A DNA stretch of 64,000 bases from Nocardia vinacea (GTDB lineage: Bacteria > Actinomycetota > Actinomycetes > Mycobacteriales > Mycobacteriaceae), in the NCBI RefSeq assembly GCF_035920345.1, contig NZ_CP109149.1, positions 6,634,001 to 6,698,000 of the forward strand. Reading direction: 5' to 3'. Made by a program: the position numbers and the translations under genes. Below the pieces are notes generated by a model that ran no database searches, was not told the origin of the DNA, and saw only the letters and a program-made list of their open reading frames with translations. Below are positions 36,949 to 48,034 of the stretch, in pieces (position 1 is the first letter of the stretch; the number at the start of each line of letters is the position of its first letter).

Positions 36949-38160
36949 ATGATCGGTTCCAAACGGGCACGCCTGCTGCCAACGGCCGAAGATGCGTCGG
37001 TAACTCAGCTCGAGTTGTTCTTCGACCTGGTGCTCGTCTTCGCGTTCACCATGGTCACCGGCCTGGTCGCACACGACACCAGCGCCAAGAACATGCTGCG
37101 AGCCGGCCTGGTACTCGCTGTCATGTGGTGGCTGTGGATCGCCTACTCCTGGCTCGGCAATGTGGTGCGCGCGGACGAGGGCATCGCCCGGGTCGCCATG
37201 TTCCTCGCGATGGGCGGCGGATTCCTGGCCGCGCTCACCATTCCCGAGGCATTCGAAGATGAGCACGGCGGATGGTACGGGCCGCTGGTCTTCGCGATCG
37301 CGTATCTGATCGTGCGCCTGGTGCACCTGGGCATGTTCCTGCTGGCCAGCGCCGAGGATTCGCAACTGCGCCATCAGGTTTTGCGGTGGAGTCTCGGGTC
37401 GATCACCATCGGCACGACCCTGCTCGTCATCGCCGCGATGACCTCTGGGACGGCACAGATCGTGCTGTGGATAGCCGCGATCGCCGGGGATATGGGCTGG
37501 ACCCTGCTGGCGGGCGAGGACTGGCGATTGAATTCGGCCCGCCATTTCTCCGAACGCTACGGGCTGATCGTCATTGTGGCGCTGGGCGAATCGATCGTCT
37601 CGATCGGCATCGGCGTTGCCGGACTGCCGATTTCGTGGCCGATCGCGGTCGGATCGATGCTGGGGCTCGCGGTTTCGGGTCTGCTGTGGTGGGCGTACTT
37701 CGATGTGGCGGCGCTGGCGGTGGAGCACGAGTTGCAGCGGGCCGAGGGCGAGCGGCAGATCAAGATCGCCCGAAACTCCTACACCTTCTGGCATTTCCCG
37801 ATGATCGCCGGGATCATCTTGCTTTCGCTCGGGCTGAAGAAGGTGCTCTACTACGTCGCCGACGAATCGGCGCACAGCTTGACGGACGCGCTGTACGGCA
37901 TCCCGCTGTTCGCGCTGTACGGCGGTGTCGTGCTGTATCTGATCGCGTTGGTCGGATTCAAGCAATACGCGACCGGCAGTGTCACAATGCCGCGACTGGT
38001 GGCCGCTGTGCTGCTGCTGGCGCTGATTCCGGCAGCCTGTGCGCTGCCCGCACTGGCCTCACTCGCGCTGCTGTGCGGTGTACTGGCGCTGCTGATCGTC
38101 TGGGAGACAATGCGTTACGCGGCGCCGCGCGACGAGATCAGGCACGCGGCACACGGCTGA
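36949..38160 (+). CDS. LtrA-like multi-pass membrane protein
   Basis: This 403-residue protein has about ten to twelve transmembrane helices and the LtrA (low temperature requirement A) pattern VTQLELFFDLVLVFAFTMVT near the N-terminus and FSERYGLIVIVALGESIVSI in the middle. The family was named from Listeria; its biochemical role is unknown. Its 3' end overlaps the convergent ion-channel-like gene by 23 bases. Confidence 0.88.
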   Translation: MIGSKRARLLPTAEDASVTQLELFFDLVLVFAFTMVTGLVAHDTSAKNMLRAGLVLAVMWWLWIAYSWLGNVVRADEGIARVAMFLAMGGGFLAALTIPEAFEDEHGGWYGPLVFAIAYLIVRLVHLGMFLLASAEDSQLRHQVLRWSLGSITIGTTLLVIAAMTSGTAQIVLWIAAIAGDMGWTLLAGEDWRLNSARHFSERYGLIVIVALGESIVSIGIGVAGLPISWPIAVGSMLGLAVSGLLWWAYFDVAALAVEHELQRAEGERQIKIARNSYTFWHFPMIAGIILLSLGLKKVLYYVADESAHSLTDALYGIPLFALYGGVVLYLIALVGFKQYATGSVTMPRLVAAVLLLALIPAACALPALASLALLCGVLALLIVWETMRYAAPRDEIRHAAHG

Positions 38161-38986
38161 GGTGGTAGCGCACGGTCTGTTCGTGCGGCGTCGGGCCGTA
38201 ATTGGACGGCTCGACCCGCACCCCGTCGTGCACGGCGTCTCGGATCTGATCCACGTTCTCGCGGATCATGTCCGAGACCAATTCGTCCGTGCGCGGATCG
38301 GCGAGCACCTGGAAGACGATGCGAAATGTGGTGTCGGCGACGAGCCGGATGATCTCGTCGTGGAACGGGATGTAGCGGACCCGTCCGGCCTGCGGATCGT
38401 TCTTGATGAGCTCGAGGATCATCTCGTCCATTTCGGCGCGGTTCTCCTCCAGCGCCGCCGCGATATTGCGGGTGTAGTGTCCCGCGCGCAGCACATGTGC
38501 GACCTCGTCCAGGATGGCGATGGTCATGGGGCGCTTGATGACTTCGACGATGGTCGTGACGAACCGGTTCACCACCGCGGCGGTCACCCGATCGCCGAGA
38601 GCCCGATCGGCGACCCGGCCGAGGCGGACCGCGATCACCACGATCCGCAGTAACCGGAACCCGCGGAAAAACGGGCTGGTCACCGGGATCATGCCGAGCA
38701 CTTCGTACCAATAGATGAACGGGAACGTCCACGGCCAGCCCGCGCGGCGCCAGCGCCAGAGGAATTCGGCGGCGAATATCGCACAGACCGAGTAGTCGAG
38801 GACCACGATCACGCGGTAGGTGTGCGCGGAGACGTCGAAGAAGCTCACCCAGGTAACCAGCACGACCGAGACGATCGCCAGCGCCAGCATCACCAGGTCC
38901 GACCACAGCGCGGGCGGCTTGCGTGGAAATTCCAGCTTCGGCCCGTCGTCGAGGCCGGGCGTGGTCGGCCTGGTTGGAGTTGCCAC
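38138..38986 (-). CDS. voltage-sensor-like ion transport protein without a visible pore filter
   Basis: This 282-residue protein has three or four transmembrane helices in residues 25-130. One, FRLLRIVVIAVRLGRVADRA, has Arg spaced every three or four residues like an S4 voltage sensor. No GYG-type selectivity filter follows; instead a long soluble helical region (about 140-282) does. It may be a voltage-sensor protein, a degenerate channel or a proton pathway. The start is a GTG with AAGGGATC upstream. The last 23 bases overlap the end of the LtrA-like gene on the other strand. Confidence 0.78.
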   Translation of the reverse strand: MATPTRPTTPGLDDGPKLEFPRKPPALWSDLVMLALAIVSVVLVTWVSFFDVSAHTYRVIVVLDYSVCAIFAAEFLWRWRRAGWPWTFPFIYWYEVLGMIPVTSPFFRGFRLLRIVVIAVRLGRVADRALGDRVTAAVVNRFVTTIVEVIKRPMTIAILDEVAHVLRAGHYTRNIAAALEENRAEMDEMILELIKNDPQAGRVRYIPFHDEIIRLVADTTFRIVFQVLADPRTDELVSDMIRENVDQIRDAVHDGVRVEPSNYGPTPHEQTVRYHLSRVPRA

Positions 38987-39043
38987 GTGAGGATCCCTTC
39001 GACGCCGAACGGTCCCGCCGACAGTAATACGCGCCGCGCCGGG

Positions 39044-40666
39044 CTACTTCCCAGCGCGGATGATGGCCTCGATATTGCGCTCGGCCAGCGCGGTGATCGT
39101 GAGCGACGGGTTCACCGTGCCGGTGCTACCCGGGACGGCCGCACCGTCCATCACGTATAGGCCCGGATGACCGTGCACGCGACCGTTGCCGTCGGTGGCC
39201 CGCCCGAGCACGGCACCGCCCAGCGGATGCGCGGTGAACAGCGCGTTCGCGTCGTAGCCGAGTGCGCTGTATTCGACAAGGGCATTGGAGCGTTCGGCGA
39301 TCCGGTGATCGACCGCGCGGGCGGCCGCCACGATATCGTCACGGTTCTTGGCCGACCAGGACAGCCCGACCGCATTGCGGGCGCGGTCGTAGCCGAAGCG
39401 CGCGCGGGCCGGATCGAGCACTATGCCCAATGAGGCGAGCGCGCCGGTCTCGAACGGAATGCCGGGGATGTACCAATTTTCGAGCGTGAGCGGCACCGCG
39501 GATTCGTCGAGGATCCGGCTCGCACTCGGCACGCCCTGACCGAAACCGGCCAACTGGCTGGCGCCGCGAGCCAGCACCACATCACCGTTGGTGCCCCAGC
39601 CATCGCCGATGTGCTCGTTGAGGTTCGGTAGTGCGCCGGTGGCCTGGGCCCGCACCAGTAGCTCCGAGGTGCCGACCGAACCCGCGCCGAGGAACAGGCG
39701 GTCGCAGGTGATGGTGCGGGTGCCGATCACCTCGCCGTTCGGCGAAAGTTTTGTCACGGTCACCGAATAGCGGCCGCCGGATTCCTGCGCGATGGCGTCG
39801 ACGCGGTGCCCCGGATAGATGGCGGACTTGCCGGTGTCCTGGGCATACCGCAGGTAGTTCTGGTTGAGGTCGAACTTCGCGCCGTTGGAGTTGCCGAGAT
39901 TACTGCGGGCCACCGTCGCCGAAGGCCTTGTGGTGCCGGCGATTTCGCCGCGCAGCACATCCCAGTTGAAGATCGAGTCATTGGCGACCGGCTGATAGCC
40001 CGCCCTGCGCACCTGCTCGTCCCAGGCCCGGGAATGCGTGAACGGCGAAGCGGCGTACAGGTCCGCCGGAATAGGGCTGAGCCGCAACATCTCCCGCACA
40101 CGCGGGTAGTAGACGCTCTCCATTTCGCCGTAATCGACGGTGCCGCCGAAGACGTGGTCGAAGAAGCGGCGCTCGGGCGCGACCATCGCACCGGAGAAGA
40201 TGACCGAGCCGCCACCGACCGCCGCCGCCCGCCACACGTCGATGCCCGGGTACTGGGTGCAATCGAGCACCCCGCCGAAGCTGGCGAAATGCATCGGAAC
40301 CTTGGTGACGCCGGTGAAGTTGGTGCGATGCCAGAAGCCGCGGCCGTCGGGCAGATCATCACCGGTGAAGATCTCGCGCCACGGATCGTTCGGCCAGCGC
40401 GAACCGCGCTCCAGCACGGTATTGGCGATGCCGGCCTCGGCCAGGCGCAGTGCGGTGACCGAAGCACCGAAGCCGGAGCCGATGACGATCGCGGGCGAAT
40501 GCTCGGGCGGATCGGGAAGTGGCGCAAAGATTTCCGGGACCCACATGCGGAAAAGGTTGTCCCACATCGGATCTACGGCACCGGATGGGCCCGCACCCAT
40601 TGCAGCACCCGCGACACCAAACATCGCGGCCGTACCTGCTGCCTTGAAAAAGGCACGTCTATGCAC
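39044..40666 (-). CDS. secreted GMC-type oxidoreductase, cholesterol-oxidase-like
   Basis: This 540-residue FAD enzyme begins with a twin-arginine signal (HRRAFFKAAGTAAMFGVAGA). The FAD-binding motif AIVIGSGFGASVTALRLAEA lies near residue 60. FGGVLDCTQYPGIDVW and the C-terminal HPLGGAVLGRATDGNGRVHG, ending in NPSLTITALAER, are typical of class I cholesterol oxidases, which oxidise and isomerise 3-beta-hydroxysterols. I prefer the GTG at 40666: GGAGG lies seven bases upstream and the twin-Arg motif then starts near residue 3. An ATG eight codons earlier is possible. Sterol specificity is inferred from family resemblance. Confidence 0.87.
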   Translation of the reverse strand: MHRRAFFKAAGTAAMFGVAGAAMGAGPSGAVDPMWDNLFRMWVPEIFAPLPDPPEHSPAIVIGSGFGASVTALRLAEAGIANTVLERGSRWPNDPWREIFTGDDLPDGRGFWHRTNFTGVTKVPMHFASFGGVLDCTQYPGIDVWRAAAVGGGSVIFSGAMVAPERRFFDHVFGGTVDYGEMESVYYPRVREMLRLSPIPADLYAASPFTHSRAWDEQVRRAGYQPVANDSIFNWDVLRGEIAGTTRPSATVARSNLGNSNGAKFDLNQNYLRYAQDTGKSAIYPGHRVDAIAQESGGRYSVTVTKLSPNGEVIGTRTITCDRLFLGAGSVGTSELLVRAQATGALPNLNEHIGDGWGTNGDVVLARGASQLAGFGQGVPSASRILDESAVPLTLENWYIPGIPFETGALASLGIVLDPARARFGYDRARNAVGLSWSAKNRDDIVAAARAVDHRIAERSNALVEYSALGYDANALFTAHPLGGAVLGRATDGNGRVHGHPGLYVMDGAAVPGSTGTVNPSLTITALAERNIEAIIRAGK

Positions 40667-40833
40667 CCGGCCACCTCCCTCATCATGCATGGCCGAGCGC
40701 AGACTACCGGGATTCCGGTGTGCTGAACAGTGCTTGGCGATGATCTTGGTCGACCGAGGGGATGCACGGGCGGCGGCAGTGGTCGTCGCCGAGGAAGCCG
40801 AGCACCCCGAAACCGGAAGAACGCGCAGCCTGT

Positions 40834-42411
40834 TCAGTCGGCGAACGGCGCCCTATCCGGCTTGCAGGTCGCACCGGGTGCGGGGAGCTGCAGGTCGACG
40901 AGGTAATGCTCCTGCAGCCGGCCCGCGCAGTCACTCACCACCAGGTGGCCATAGCCACCCTCTATGACCACCAGCCTGGCGTTGACCATTTCCTGCTGGG
41001 CCCGGCGGGCTGCCGTCAGCGGGGTGACCGGATCGAATCGATTGTTGAACAGCAGGGCCGGCTTATCCGAGCGCAGAATCCACGGGCCGGTGATGCGCTG
41101 CGAATAGCCTCTGGCAAATTCGGGCCAAGCCCCACATGCCTGTCGCAGGTACAGCCACATGGCGCCGTAATGCGGTGCGGCGCTGGCGAGTTCGTCCGCC
41201 ATGGCGGGCCATTGCTCCGGTTCGCGGCCAAATCTGTTGTCCGCGCACGTGATTGCGGTAAAAGCGTCCAGGAAGTCCTCGGTGAACCCGCCCGCATCCA
41301 GAATCTGTTGTACGACATCGGGATTGCCCGCCGGGCCGCGCTCGAGTTCGGTCAGCAGTTCGGCCAGTGCGGGCCAGCCCTCCTTCGCGTCGTAGAGCAT
41401 GGTGGCGTGTGCGGGCAGCACCTCGGTGAGGGTTACCGCGCGGGTGTGCGCACCCTGGCCGACCACGATGGGCCCCTGGCGCAGCCGATCCAGTACGGCG
41501 TCGTTGCGGGTGCGCAGTGCGGCGGCATCGGTTTTGGTCGGGCCCGCGAACGCGCACCGCGGTTGTCCCGCTTCGGCACACAGCCGCAGGAACTCCGTGA
41601 GCACCTCCTCGGTGCCCGCCGCGGAGTCGGCGATCTGGGCGCGCGAATCGTTGGTGTAGGCGTCCGGGTCGATCATCGAGCCGAGTTGTAGCGCACGGAC
41701 CCGGTCGCCGAAGAGCGCGCCGTAGACCTCGCCCAGATAGCTCGCGTAGGACCCGCCCGTGTAAGTCATGGTCGCCTCGCCGGCCGCGCGGCGCAGCAGA
41801 TCCAGATCACGGGCGGCATCGACGGTGGTCAGGTGCGGCAACAGCTCCGGGCTGTGCGCGGCGCAGCCTGCGGCCAGTTCGCGGGCACTGCGCGCGGCCG
41901 CGGCCTCCTGTTCGGCAGTCGTCGGCGGGAGCAGGATGCCGGACCAGAAGCGGTGCTGCTCTTCGGAATTCGCGAAACAGCGCACCTGACCGCTGCGGCC
42001 GATGCCGCGCTGATCGAAGGTGATCACATCGAATCGACGGGCCACCTCACCGGTTGACAACTCACCGTGACTCGCCCATTTGAAGCCCGAACCGCCGGGT
42101 CCGCCGACCGCGCTGAACAGGGTTCCGATGCGACGGTCCGCATCGGCGGCGGGCTGTTTGATGACGGCCAGCGACAGCGTCGCGCCGTTCGGCTGCGCGT
42201 AGTCGATCGGGACCGCGGCCGTCGCGCACTGATACTTGCTCAACTCCGTCTCGGGGCACTGCGCCCAATCGAGTTCCGGGGTCGGCGCCGCATCGGACTG
42301 CGCGACCAGTTCGGCGACCTGCGAAACCGCCGCACTGTGCCGAGAGCACGAAACCAATGACGGCACCAATACGGCCGCCAGTGCCAACCCGACGATCTTC
42401 CACCCGCGCAT
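40834..42411 (-). CDS. lipoprotein alpha/beta hydrolase, tripeptidyl-aminopeptidase (TAP)-like
   Basis: This 525-residue protein has a lipoprotein signal (MRGWKIVGLALAAVLVPS, lipobox LVSC, Cys25). The alpha/beta hydrolase core has the oxyanion region GGPGGSG near 100, the nucleophile elbow TGGSYAS near 220, Asp in NRFDPVTP and His in GGYGHLV near the end, followed by the TAP-like C-terminal domain. Relatives in Streptomyces and mycobacteria remove N-terminal di- or tripeptides or act as esterases outside the membrane. AGGA lies eight bases before the ATG at 42411; an in-frame ATG three codons earlier is the alternative. Confidence 0.88.
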   Translation of the reverse strand: MRGWKIVGLALAAVLVPSLVSCSRHSAAVSQVAELVAQSDAAPTPELDWAQCPETELSKYQCATAAVPIDYAQPNGATLSLAVIKQPAADADRRIGTLFSAVGGPGGSGFKWASHGELSTGEVARRFDVITFDQRGIGRSGQVRCFANSEEQHRFWSGILLPPTTAEQEAAAARSARELAAGCAAHSPELLPHLTTVDAARDLDLLRRAAGEATMTYTGGSYASYLGEVYGALFGDRVRALQLGSMIDPDAYTNDSRAQIADSAAGTEEVLTEFLRLCAEAGQPRCAFAGPTKTDAAALRTRNDAVLDRLRQGPIVVGQGAHTRAVTLTEVLPAHATMLYDAKEGWPALAELLTELERGPAGNPDVVQQILDAGGFTEDFLDAFTAITCADNRFGREPEQWPAMADELASAAPHYGAMWLYLRQACGAWPEFARGYSQRITGPWILRSDKPALLFNNRFDPVTPLTAARRAQQEMVNARLVVIEGGYGHLVVSDCAGRLQEHYLVDLQLPAPGATCKPDRAPFAD

Positions 42412-42539
42412 ACCGATCATCCTGCGTTGCGGACCCGACCGCCGTCGTCCTCCTTTGGGACCAATCCCGCTGCGCCACACCCCTGATCGCGCCGCGCCGT
42501 TCGGTAAGGGATCCGCCCGACGCGCTCCCGAGACGCGCA

Positions 42540-42722
42540 CTACACCGGTCGAGTTCGCCGCGGACGGCGCGTCAACTCACCGCCGCAGTTCGGGCAGATG
42601 GCGTTCATCGCCGCCGTGCACGGATCGCAGAATGTGCACTCATAGCTGCAAATATGCGCGAGGCCGTCGAGCGCGAGGGCCACCTCGCAGCGCTCGCACA
42701 CGGCTCGCATCTCGAGCGCCAT
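42540..42722 (-). CDS. DUF1272 zinc-binding small protein
   Basis: This 60-residue protein starts MALEMRAVCERC and has seven Cys in CERC, ICSYECTFCDPC and CPNCG, the DUF1272 pattern, which likely holds zinc. Its role is unknown. GGAGGAGG lies directly before the ATG at 42722. Confidence 0.9.
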   Translation of the reverse strand: MALEMRAVCERCEVALALDGLAHICSYECTFCDPCTAAMNAICPNCGGELTRRPRRTRPV

Positions 42723-42796
42723 GCTCCTCCTCCATCTCCGCTGATCCACTACGACTGCCGGTCGCACAGACTATTGCTCCGATGTGTACGGCCGGT

Positions 42797-43564
42797 CTAC
42801 GTCATCAGCAGTCGGACGACGGCAATGCTGCCCACCACGACGATCACCGCACGCAATGCGGTGGGCGGCATCCGCCTGCCCATCTTCGCGCCGAGTTGAC
42901 CGCCGATGATCGAACCGACCGCGATCAGCGCGGCGACCCGCCAGTCGACATCGGCGATCACCGTGAACACCACCGCGGAGACCGCGTTCACCAGCAGACC
43001 GAGCACATTCTTGACCCCGTTGAGCCGCTGGATGTCCTCGTGCACGAACACCCCGAGCAACCCGATCAACAACACGCCCTGGGCCGCGCCGAAATAACCG
43101 CCGTAGATGCCGCACAGAAATATCGCGACGTACAGGATCAGGCCACCGTGTTCGGGCGCCGGACCGGTATCGGCCGCGCGGCGCTGCTTCACCCAGCGCG
43201 CCAACCGTGGCTGGACCACAACCAGGATCAGCGCCGCGATGATCAGCACCGGCACGATCGCTTTGAAGGCCGCGGCGGGCAGAATCAGCAGCAGGATCGC
43301 GCCGGTGGTGCCACCGAGCAGGGACGCGCTGCCGAGCCGGACCAACCTGGCCCGCTGGCCCTCGAGTTCGCGCCGATAGCCGTACGCCCCGCTGACGCCA
43401 CCGGGGACCAGACCGATCGTGTTCGAAACGTTCGCCGTGACCGGCGGAATCCCGAAGGCGAGCAGCACCGGGAAGGTGATCAGGGTGCCCGATCCCACAA
43501 TGGTGTTGATGCCGCCCGCCGCGATGCCCGCACCGAAGACCGCCAGTTGTTCCAGCCAAGTCAT
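42797..43564 (-). CDS. TSUP-family (TauE/SafE) anion permease
   Basis: This 255-residue membrane protein has about eight helices and the two TSUP repeats: GINTIVGSGTLITFPVLLAFG with VTANVSNTIGLVPG in the first half, and FLCGIYGGYFGAAQGVLLIG with LNGVKNVLGLLVN in the second. The family exports sulfite, sulfoacetate or other organic anions; the substrate is not evident here. It is divergent from leuA. Confidence 0.88.
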   Translation of the reverse strand: MTWLEQLAVFGAGIAAGGINTIVGSGTLITFPVLLAFGIPPVTANVSNTIGLVPGGVSGAYGYRRELEGQRARLVRLGSASLLGGTTGAILLLILPAAAFKAIVPVLIIAALILVVVQPRLARWVKQRRAADTGPAPEHGGLILYVAIFLCGIYGGYFGAAQGVLLIGLLGVFVHEDIQRLNGVKNVLGLLVNAVSAVVFTVIADVDWRVAALIAVGSIIGGQLGAKMGRRMPPTALRAVIVVVGSIAVVRLLMT

Positions 43565-43655
43565 ATGAAGTACCTCCAGCCGGTCGGAACGCTAATCGTT
43601 AGGTCGGATGACCGGATGATCGGGACCGGGCTTTCGGCCGCCCCTCGCGGCACGG

Positions 43656-43661
43656 TAAACT
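43656..43661 (+). promoter_or_regulatory. -10 element of the leuA leader
   Basis: TAAACT ends ten bases before the leader-peptide ATG at 43672, so the RNA would begin just before that start codon. Confidence 0.45.
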
Positions 43662-43671
43662 CGCCGACATC

Positions 43672-43697
43672 ATGCAGCGGGCACTTCTTCTCGACCG

Positions 43698-43713
<16 letters not shown>
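43672..43713 (+). CDS. leuA leader peptide (13 residues, three consecutive Leu)
   Basis: The frame reads MQRALLLDRRDGV and stops at TGA 43711-43713. Three Leu codons in a row (CTT CTT CTC) occur upstream of the leucine-biosynthesis gene leuA. The frame overlaps the left arm of a 10-bp hairpin. This is the layout of ribosome-mediated attenuation, which has been predicted for actinobacterial leuA genes by comparative analysis. Confidence 0.75.
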
Positions 43714-45588
<1,875 letters not shown>

Positions 45589-45976
45589 GACGGAGTCGCG
45601 CGGCCGAGTCGGTGAGCAGAGTCTGCACGTTGCATCGGAGAGCACTGGGACACTGAGTCCGACTGCGCGATTCGGGTCCGGAGGCTGGCCCTGGATGTGT
45701 CCCGACCGATCCGGTCCGATCGATCGGGACACCTCGGCTCAGACCTGAGAGTACGGTGGGAGCCGGGCATCCGTTGGTGACATTTTGTCGCTGACCCGGG
45801 CGCCCGGCTCTCGATCTTGCTGTTGGACAGCGTTTTCGAGTTACGGCTGGTCGCCGTGCTTCACGCGGCGCGGCGGCCGTGTATACCACGGCGCGGGGCC
45901 GAGTACCCCGTGCTAGCGTTGATTCGCATTCAAGCGCCGAGCTCTCTGCTCGAATTCCCGAGCAGATGGGGGAACT
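45589..45976. other. intergenic region between leuA and the MinD-like gene
   Basis: About 390 bases. TGTCCCGA and TCGGGACA (45698-45731) form a perfect 8-bp inverted repeat that may end the leuA transcript. CTGCTCG and CGAGCAG (45946-45965) form a 7-bp hairpin just before the next gene and could affect its translation. No gene was seen. Confidence 0.5.
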
Positions 45977-47680
45977 GTGACAACTAACGACCACAACCCG
46001 ACTTCTCCGCCCTGGCTGCAGAGTCATTCGGTGGACACGGCCGAGGTCACCACCGACTCCTCGGCGCCGGACGAAACGTCCGAATCCGTACCCGTCGACG
46101 CGGAGCCCGCAACCGACGAGCATGCGGCCGCCGAGGTAACCGAACAGCCCGATGAGTCCGAACAGTCGGAGCCGGGACAGTTCACCGGATATCCAGGCGG
46201 GCCAACGGATCAGAACAGCTACCCGCAGGCCGGGGTTCCGCAGCAGCAGTACGGACCGCCCGAGGGGTTCGCGCCGCCCGGAACGCCGTACAACACTGGT
46301 CAATTCGCACAGCCGTATCAGCCGGGTCCCGGCCAGAGCGGTAACCATCCGGTGCAGCCCGAGCCGTCCTATGGCGAATACCGCCAGGAGATCGGGCACG
46401 ATGGGCTGGTCCGGCGGGTCCCGGTGGAAAGTCAGGCCGAGCCGCCGATCTACAGTTGGGCGCCGCCACCACCGGTGCAGCAGCCGCCGATGTATCAGCA
46501 GCCGCCCATGGGGCAACAGCCCCCGATGGGGCAACCGCCCGTTGGACAGCAACCGCTACCGTATGCCGAACAGGGGCCGGGCACCGGTCTGATGCCGTAT
46601 GGCGAGCAAGGACCAGGCACCGGGATGGTGCCGTATACCGAACAGGGCCCGCCGCCGGGATGGCAAGGCGGCCCGCCGAATACGCAGCAGCCGTTCCAGC
46701 CGCAGCATGTGCCGCAGCCGGGTCAGCCGGGGCATTCGGTCAATGACCTGAACCTGCTCAAGCGGGCACGCAAGGCGCCGCGCAGTGGTTGGCGACGCGC
46801 GATGCACAAGGCCTCCGGCGGCATGATCAACCCGGGTGAGTCCGCGGCGGATGTCGTCTACCGCGATCTCGTCGACCGGGTGAATCAGCCAGTGCGCGGG
46901 GACTATCGGATCGCGATCCTGTCGCTGAAGGGCGGCGTCGGCAAGACCACGACAACCGTCGGGCTCGGATCGACGTTCTCCTCGGCGCGTGGTGACCGGG
47001 TCATCGCGATCGACGCCAATCCCGACCTCGGCACGTTGGCGCACCGGGTGCCGCGGCAGACCCGCTCCACCGTGCGCAACCTGCTCGAGGATCACCACAT
47101 CACCAGGTACTCCGATGTCCGGGCGCATACGTCCCAGGCGCCGAGCCGACTGGAAGTGCTTGCCAGTGAACAGGATCCGGCGGTTTCCGAGGCCTTCAGC
47201 GAGGCCGATTACCGCCAGGCCATCGGCATCCTGCAGTCGTTCTACAACATCATCCTGACCGACTGCGGCACCGGTCTGATGCATTCGGCCATGGCCGGTG
47301 TCCTCGATATGGCCAGTTCACTGGTGCTGGTGACTTCACCCGCCATCGACGGCGCCCGCAGTGCGTCGGCAACCCTGGACTGGCTGGACCACCACGGCTA
47401 CGGCAAGTTGGTCGAGCGAACCGTGGTGGTGGTCAACGCATCTCGCCGTGGCGCCTCCACCGTCGACCTGGACCAGCTACGCAAACTGTTCCTCGACCGC
47501 ACCCGCGCGGTCCAGGTGGTGCCCTTCGACGACCACCTCGCCGAGGGCGCGGAGATCGACCTGGAACTGGTGAGCAAGCCGACCCGGCGTGCCCTCCTGG
47601 AACTGGCCGCCATGGTCGCCGACGATTTCGGCTACATCGGCACCCAGCAGTACCGGCCCGGTCCGCCCCGGCACCACTAG
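45977..47680 (+). CDS. MinD/ParA-type ATPase with long Pro/Gln-rich N-terminus (EspI-like)
   Basis: This 567-residue protein has about 255 N-terminal residues rich in Pro, Gln, Gly and Glu, then a basic segment (LLKRARKAPRSGWRRAMHKA) and a SIMIBI-class ATPase. The deviant Walker [17 protein letters not shown] lies near 317, followed by IAIDANPDLGTLAHR and LTDCGTGLMHSAM. This architecture resembles EspI and related proteins linked to type VII secretion or cell-pole organisation in mycobacteria and Nocardia. No secretion gene is adjacent, so the role is open. Start GTG has GGGGGA upstream. DNA repeats of 36 bases encode part of the Pro/Gly region. Confidence 0.82.
   Translation: MTTNDHNPTSPPWLQSHSVDTAEVTTDSSAPDETSESVPVDAEPATDEHAAAEVTEQPDESEQSEPGQFTGYPGGPTDQNSYPQAGVPQQQYGPPEGFAPPGTPYNTGQFAQPYQPGPGQSGNHPVQPEPSYGEYRQEIGHDGLVRRVPVESQAEPPIYSWAPPPPVQQPPMYQQPPMGQQPPMGQPPVGQQPLPYAEQGPGTGLMPYGEQGPGTGMVPYTEQGPPPGWQGGPPNTQQPFQPQHVPQPGQPGHSVNDLNLLKRARKAPRSGWRRAMHKASGGMINPGESAADVVYRDLVDRVNQPVRGDYRIAILSLKGGVGKTTTTVGLGSTFSSARGDRVIAIDANPDLGTLAHRVPRQTRSTVRNLLEDHHITRYSDVRAHTSQAPSRLEVLASEQDPAVSEAFSEADYRQAIGILQSFYNIILTDCGTGLMHSAMAGVLDMASSLVLVTSPAIDGARSASATLDWLDHHGYGKLVERTVVVVNASRRGASTVDLDQLRKLFLDRTRAVQVVPFDDHLAEGAEIDLELVSKPTRRALLELAAMVADDFGYIGTQQYRPGPPRHH
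46559..46659. repeat. 36-bp tandem coding repeat in the MinD-like gene
   Basis: Units start at 46559, 46595 and 46631 (the third partial), each beginning CCGTAT and encoding PY-x-EQGPGTG-x-x. They expand the disordered N-terminal region. Confidence 0.75.
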
Positions 47681-47695
47681 CTTTTCGAAACCCTT

Positions 47696-47723
47696 GCGGC
47701 CCCGAGCATGTTGTCGGGGCCGC
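47696..47723. terminator. hairpin after the MinD-like gene
   Basis: GCGGCCCCGA pairs perfectly with TCGGGGCCGC around an eight-base loop, 15 bases after the stop codon. Confidence 0.65.
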
Positions 47724-47835
47724 GCCCAGGTCCGAAACGTACCCCCGGAATTCAGCTGCCGCATAGCGGTTGGCACCCTCGCACAAGTTGTGCAGCTTGT
47801 GCGACAGCGCCGCACGGTCTGCGCCAACGGATTCC

Positions 47836-48034
47836 GACGGTGGCTATGCCCGGGCGGGTTGCGGCGTGAGGCCGGGTGGCCAGTTCATAGAGGCGGGCGA
47901 CGCGGAAGGCCTACACATGCTGTCTATTCGGCGGCGATTTCGGTGGCGGCAGCGCGGAAGGCCTGCAGGACGGTGGCTATGGCCGGGCGGGTTGCGGCGT
48001 GAGGCCGGGTGGCCAGTTCGTAGAGGCGGGCGGC
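47836..48034. repeat. duplicated 3' segment of the LysR gene
   Basis: A 66-base segment inside the LysR gene (47969-48034) recurs at 47836-47901, beyond its stop codon, 133 bases away, with only about two differences. The extra copy still reads ARLYELATRPHAATRP in frame on the minus strand. A shared GCGGAAGGCCT element lies at 47902 and 47954, at the junction. Confidence 0.85.
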
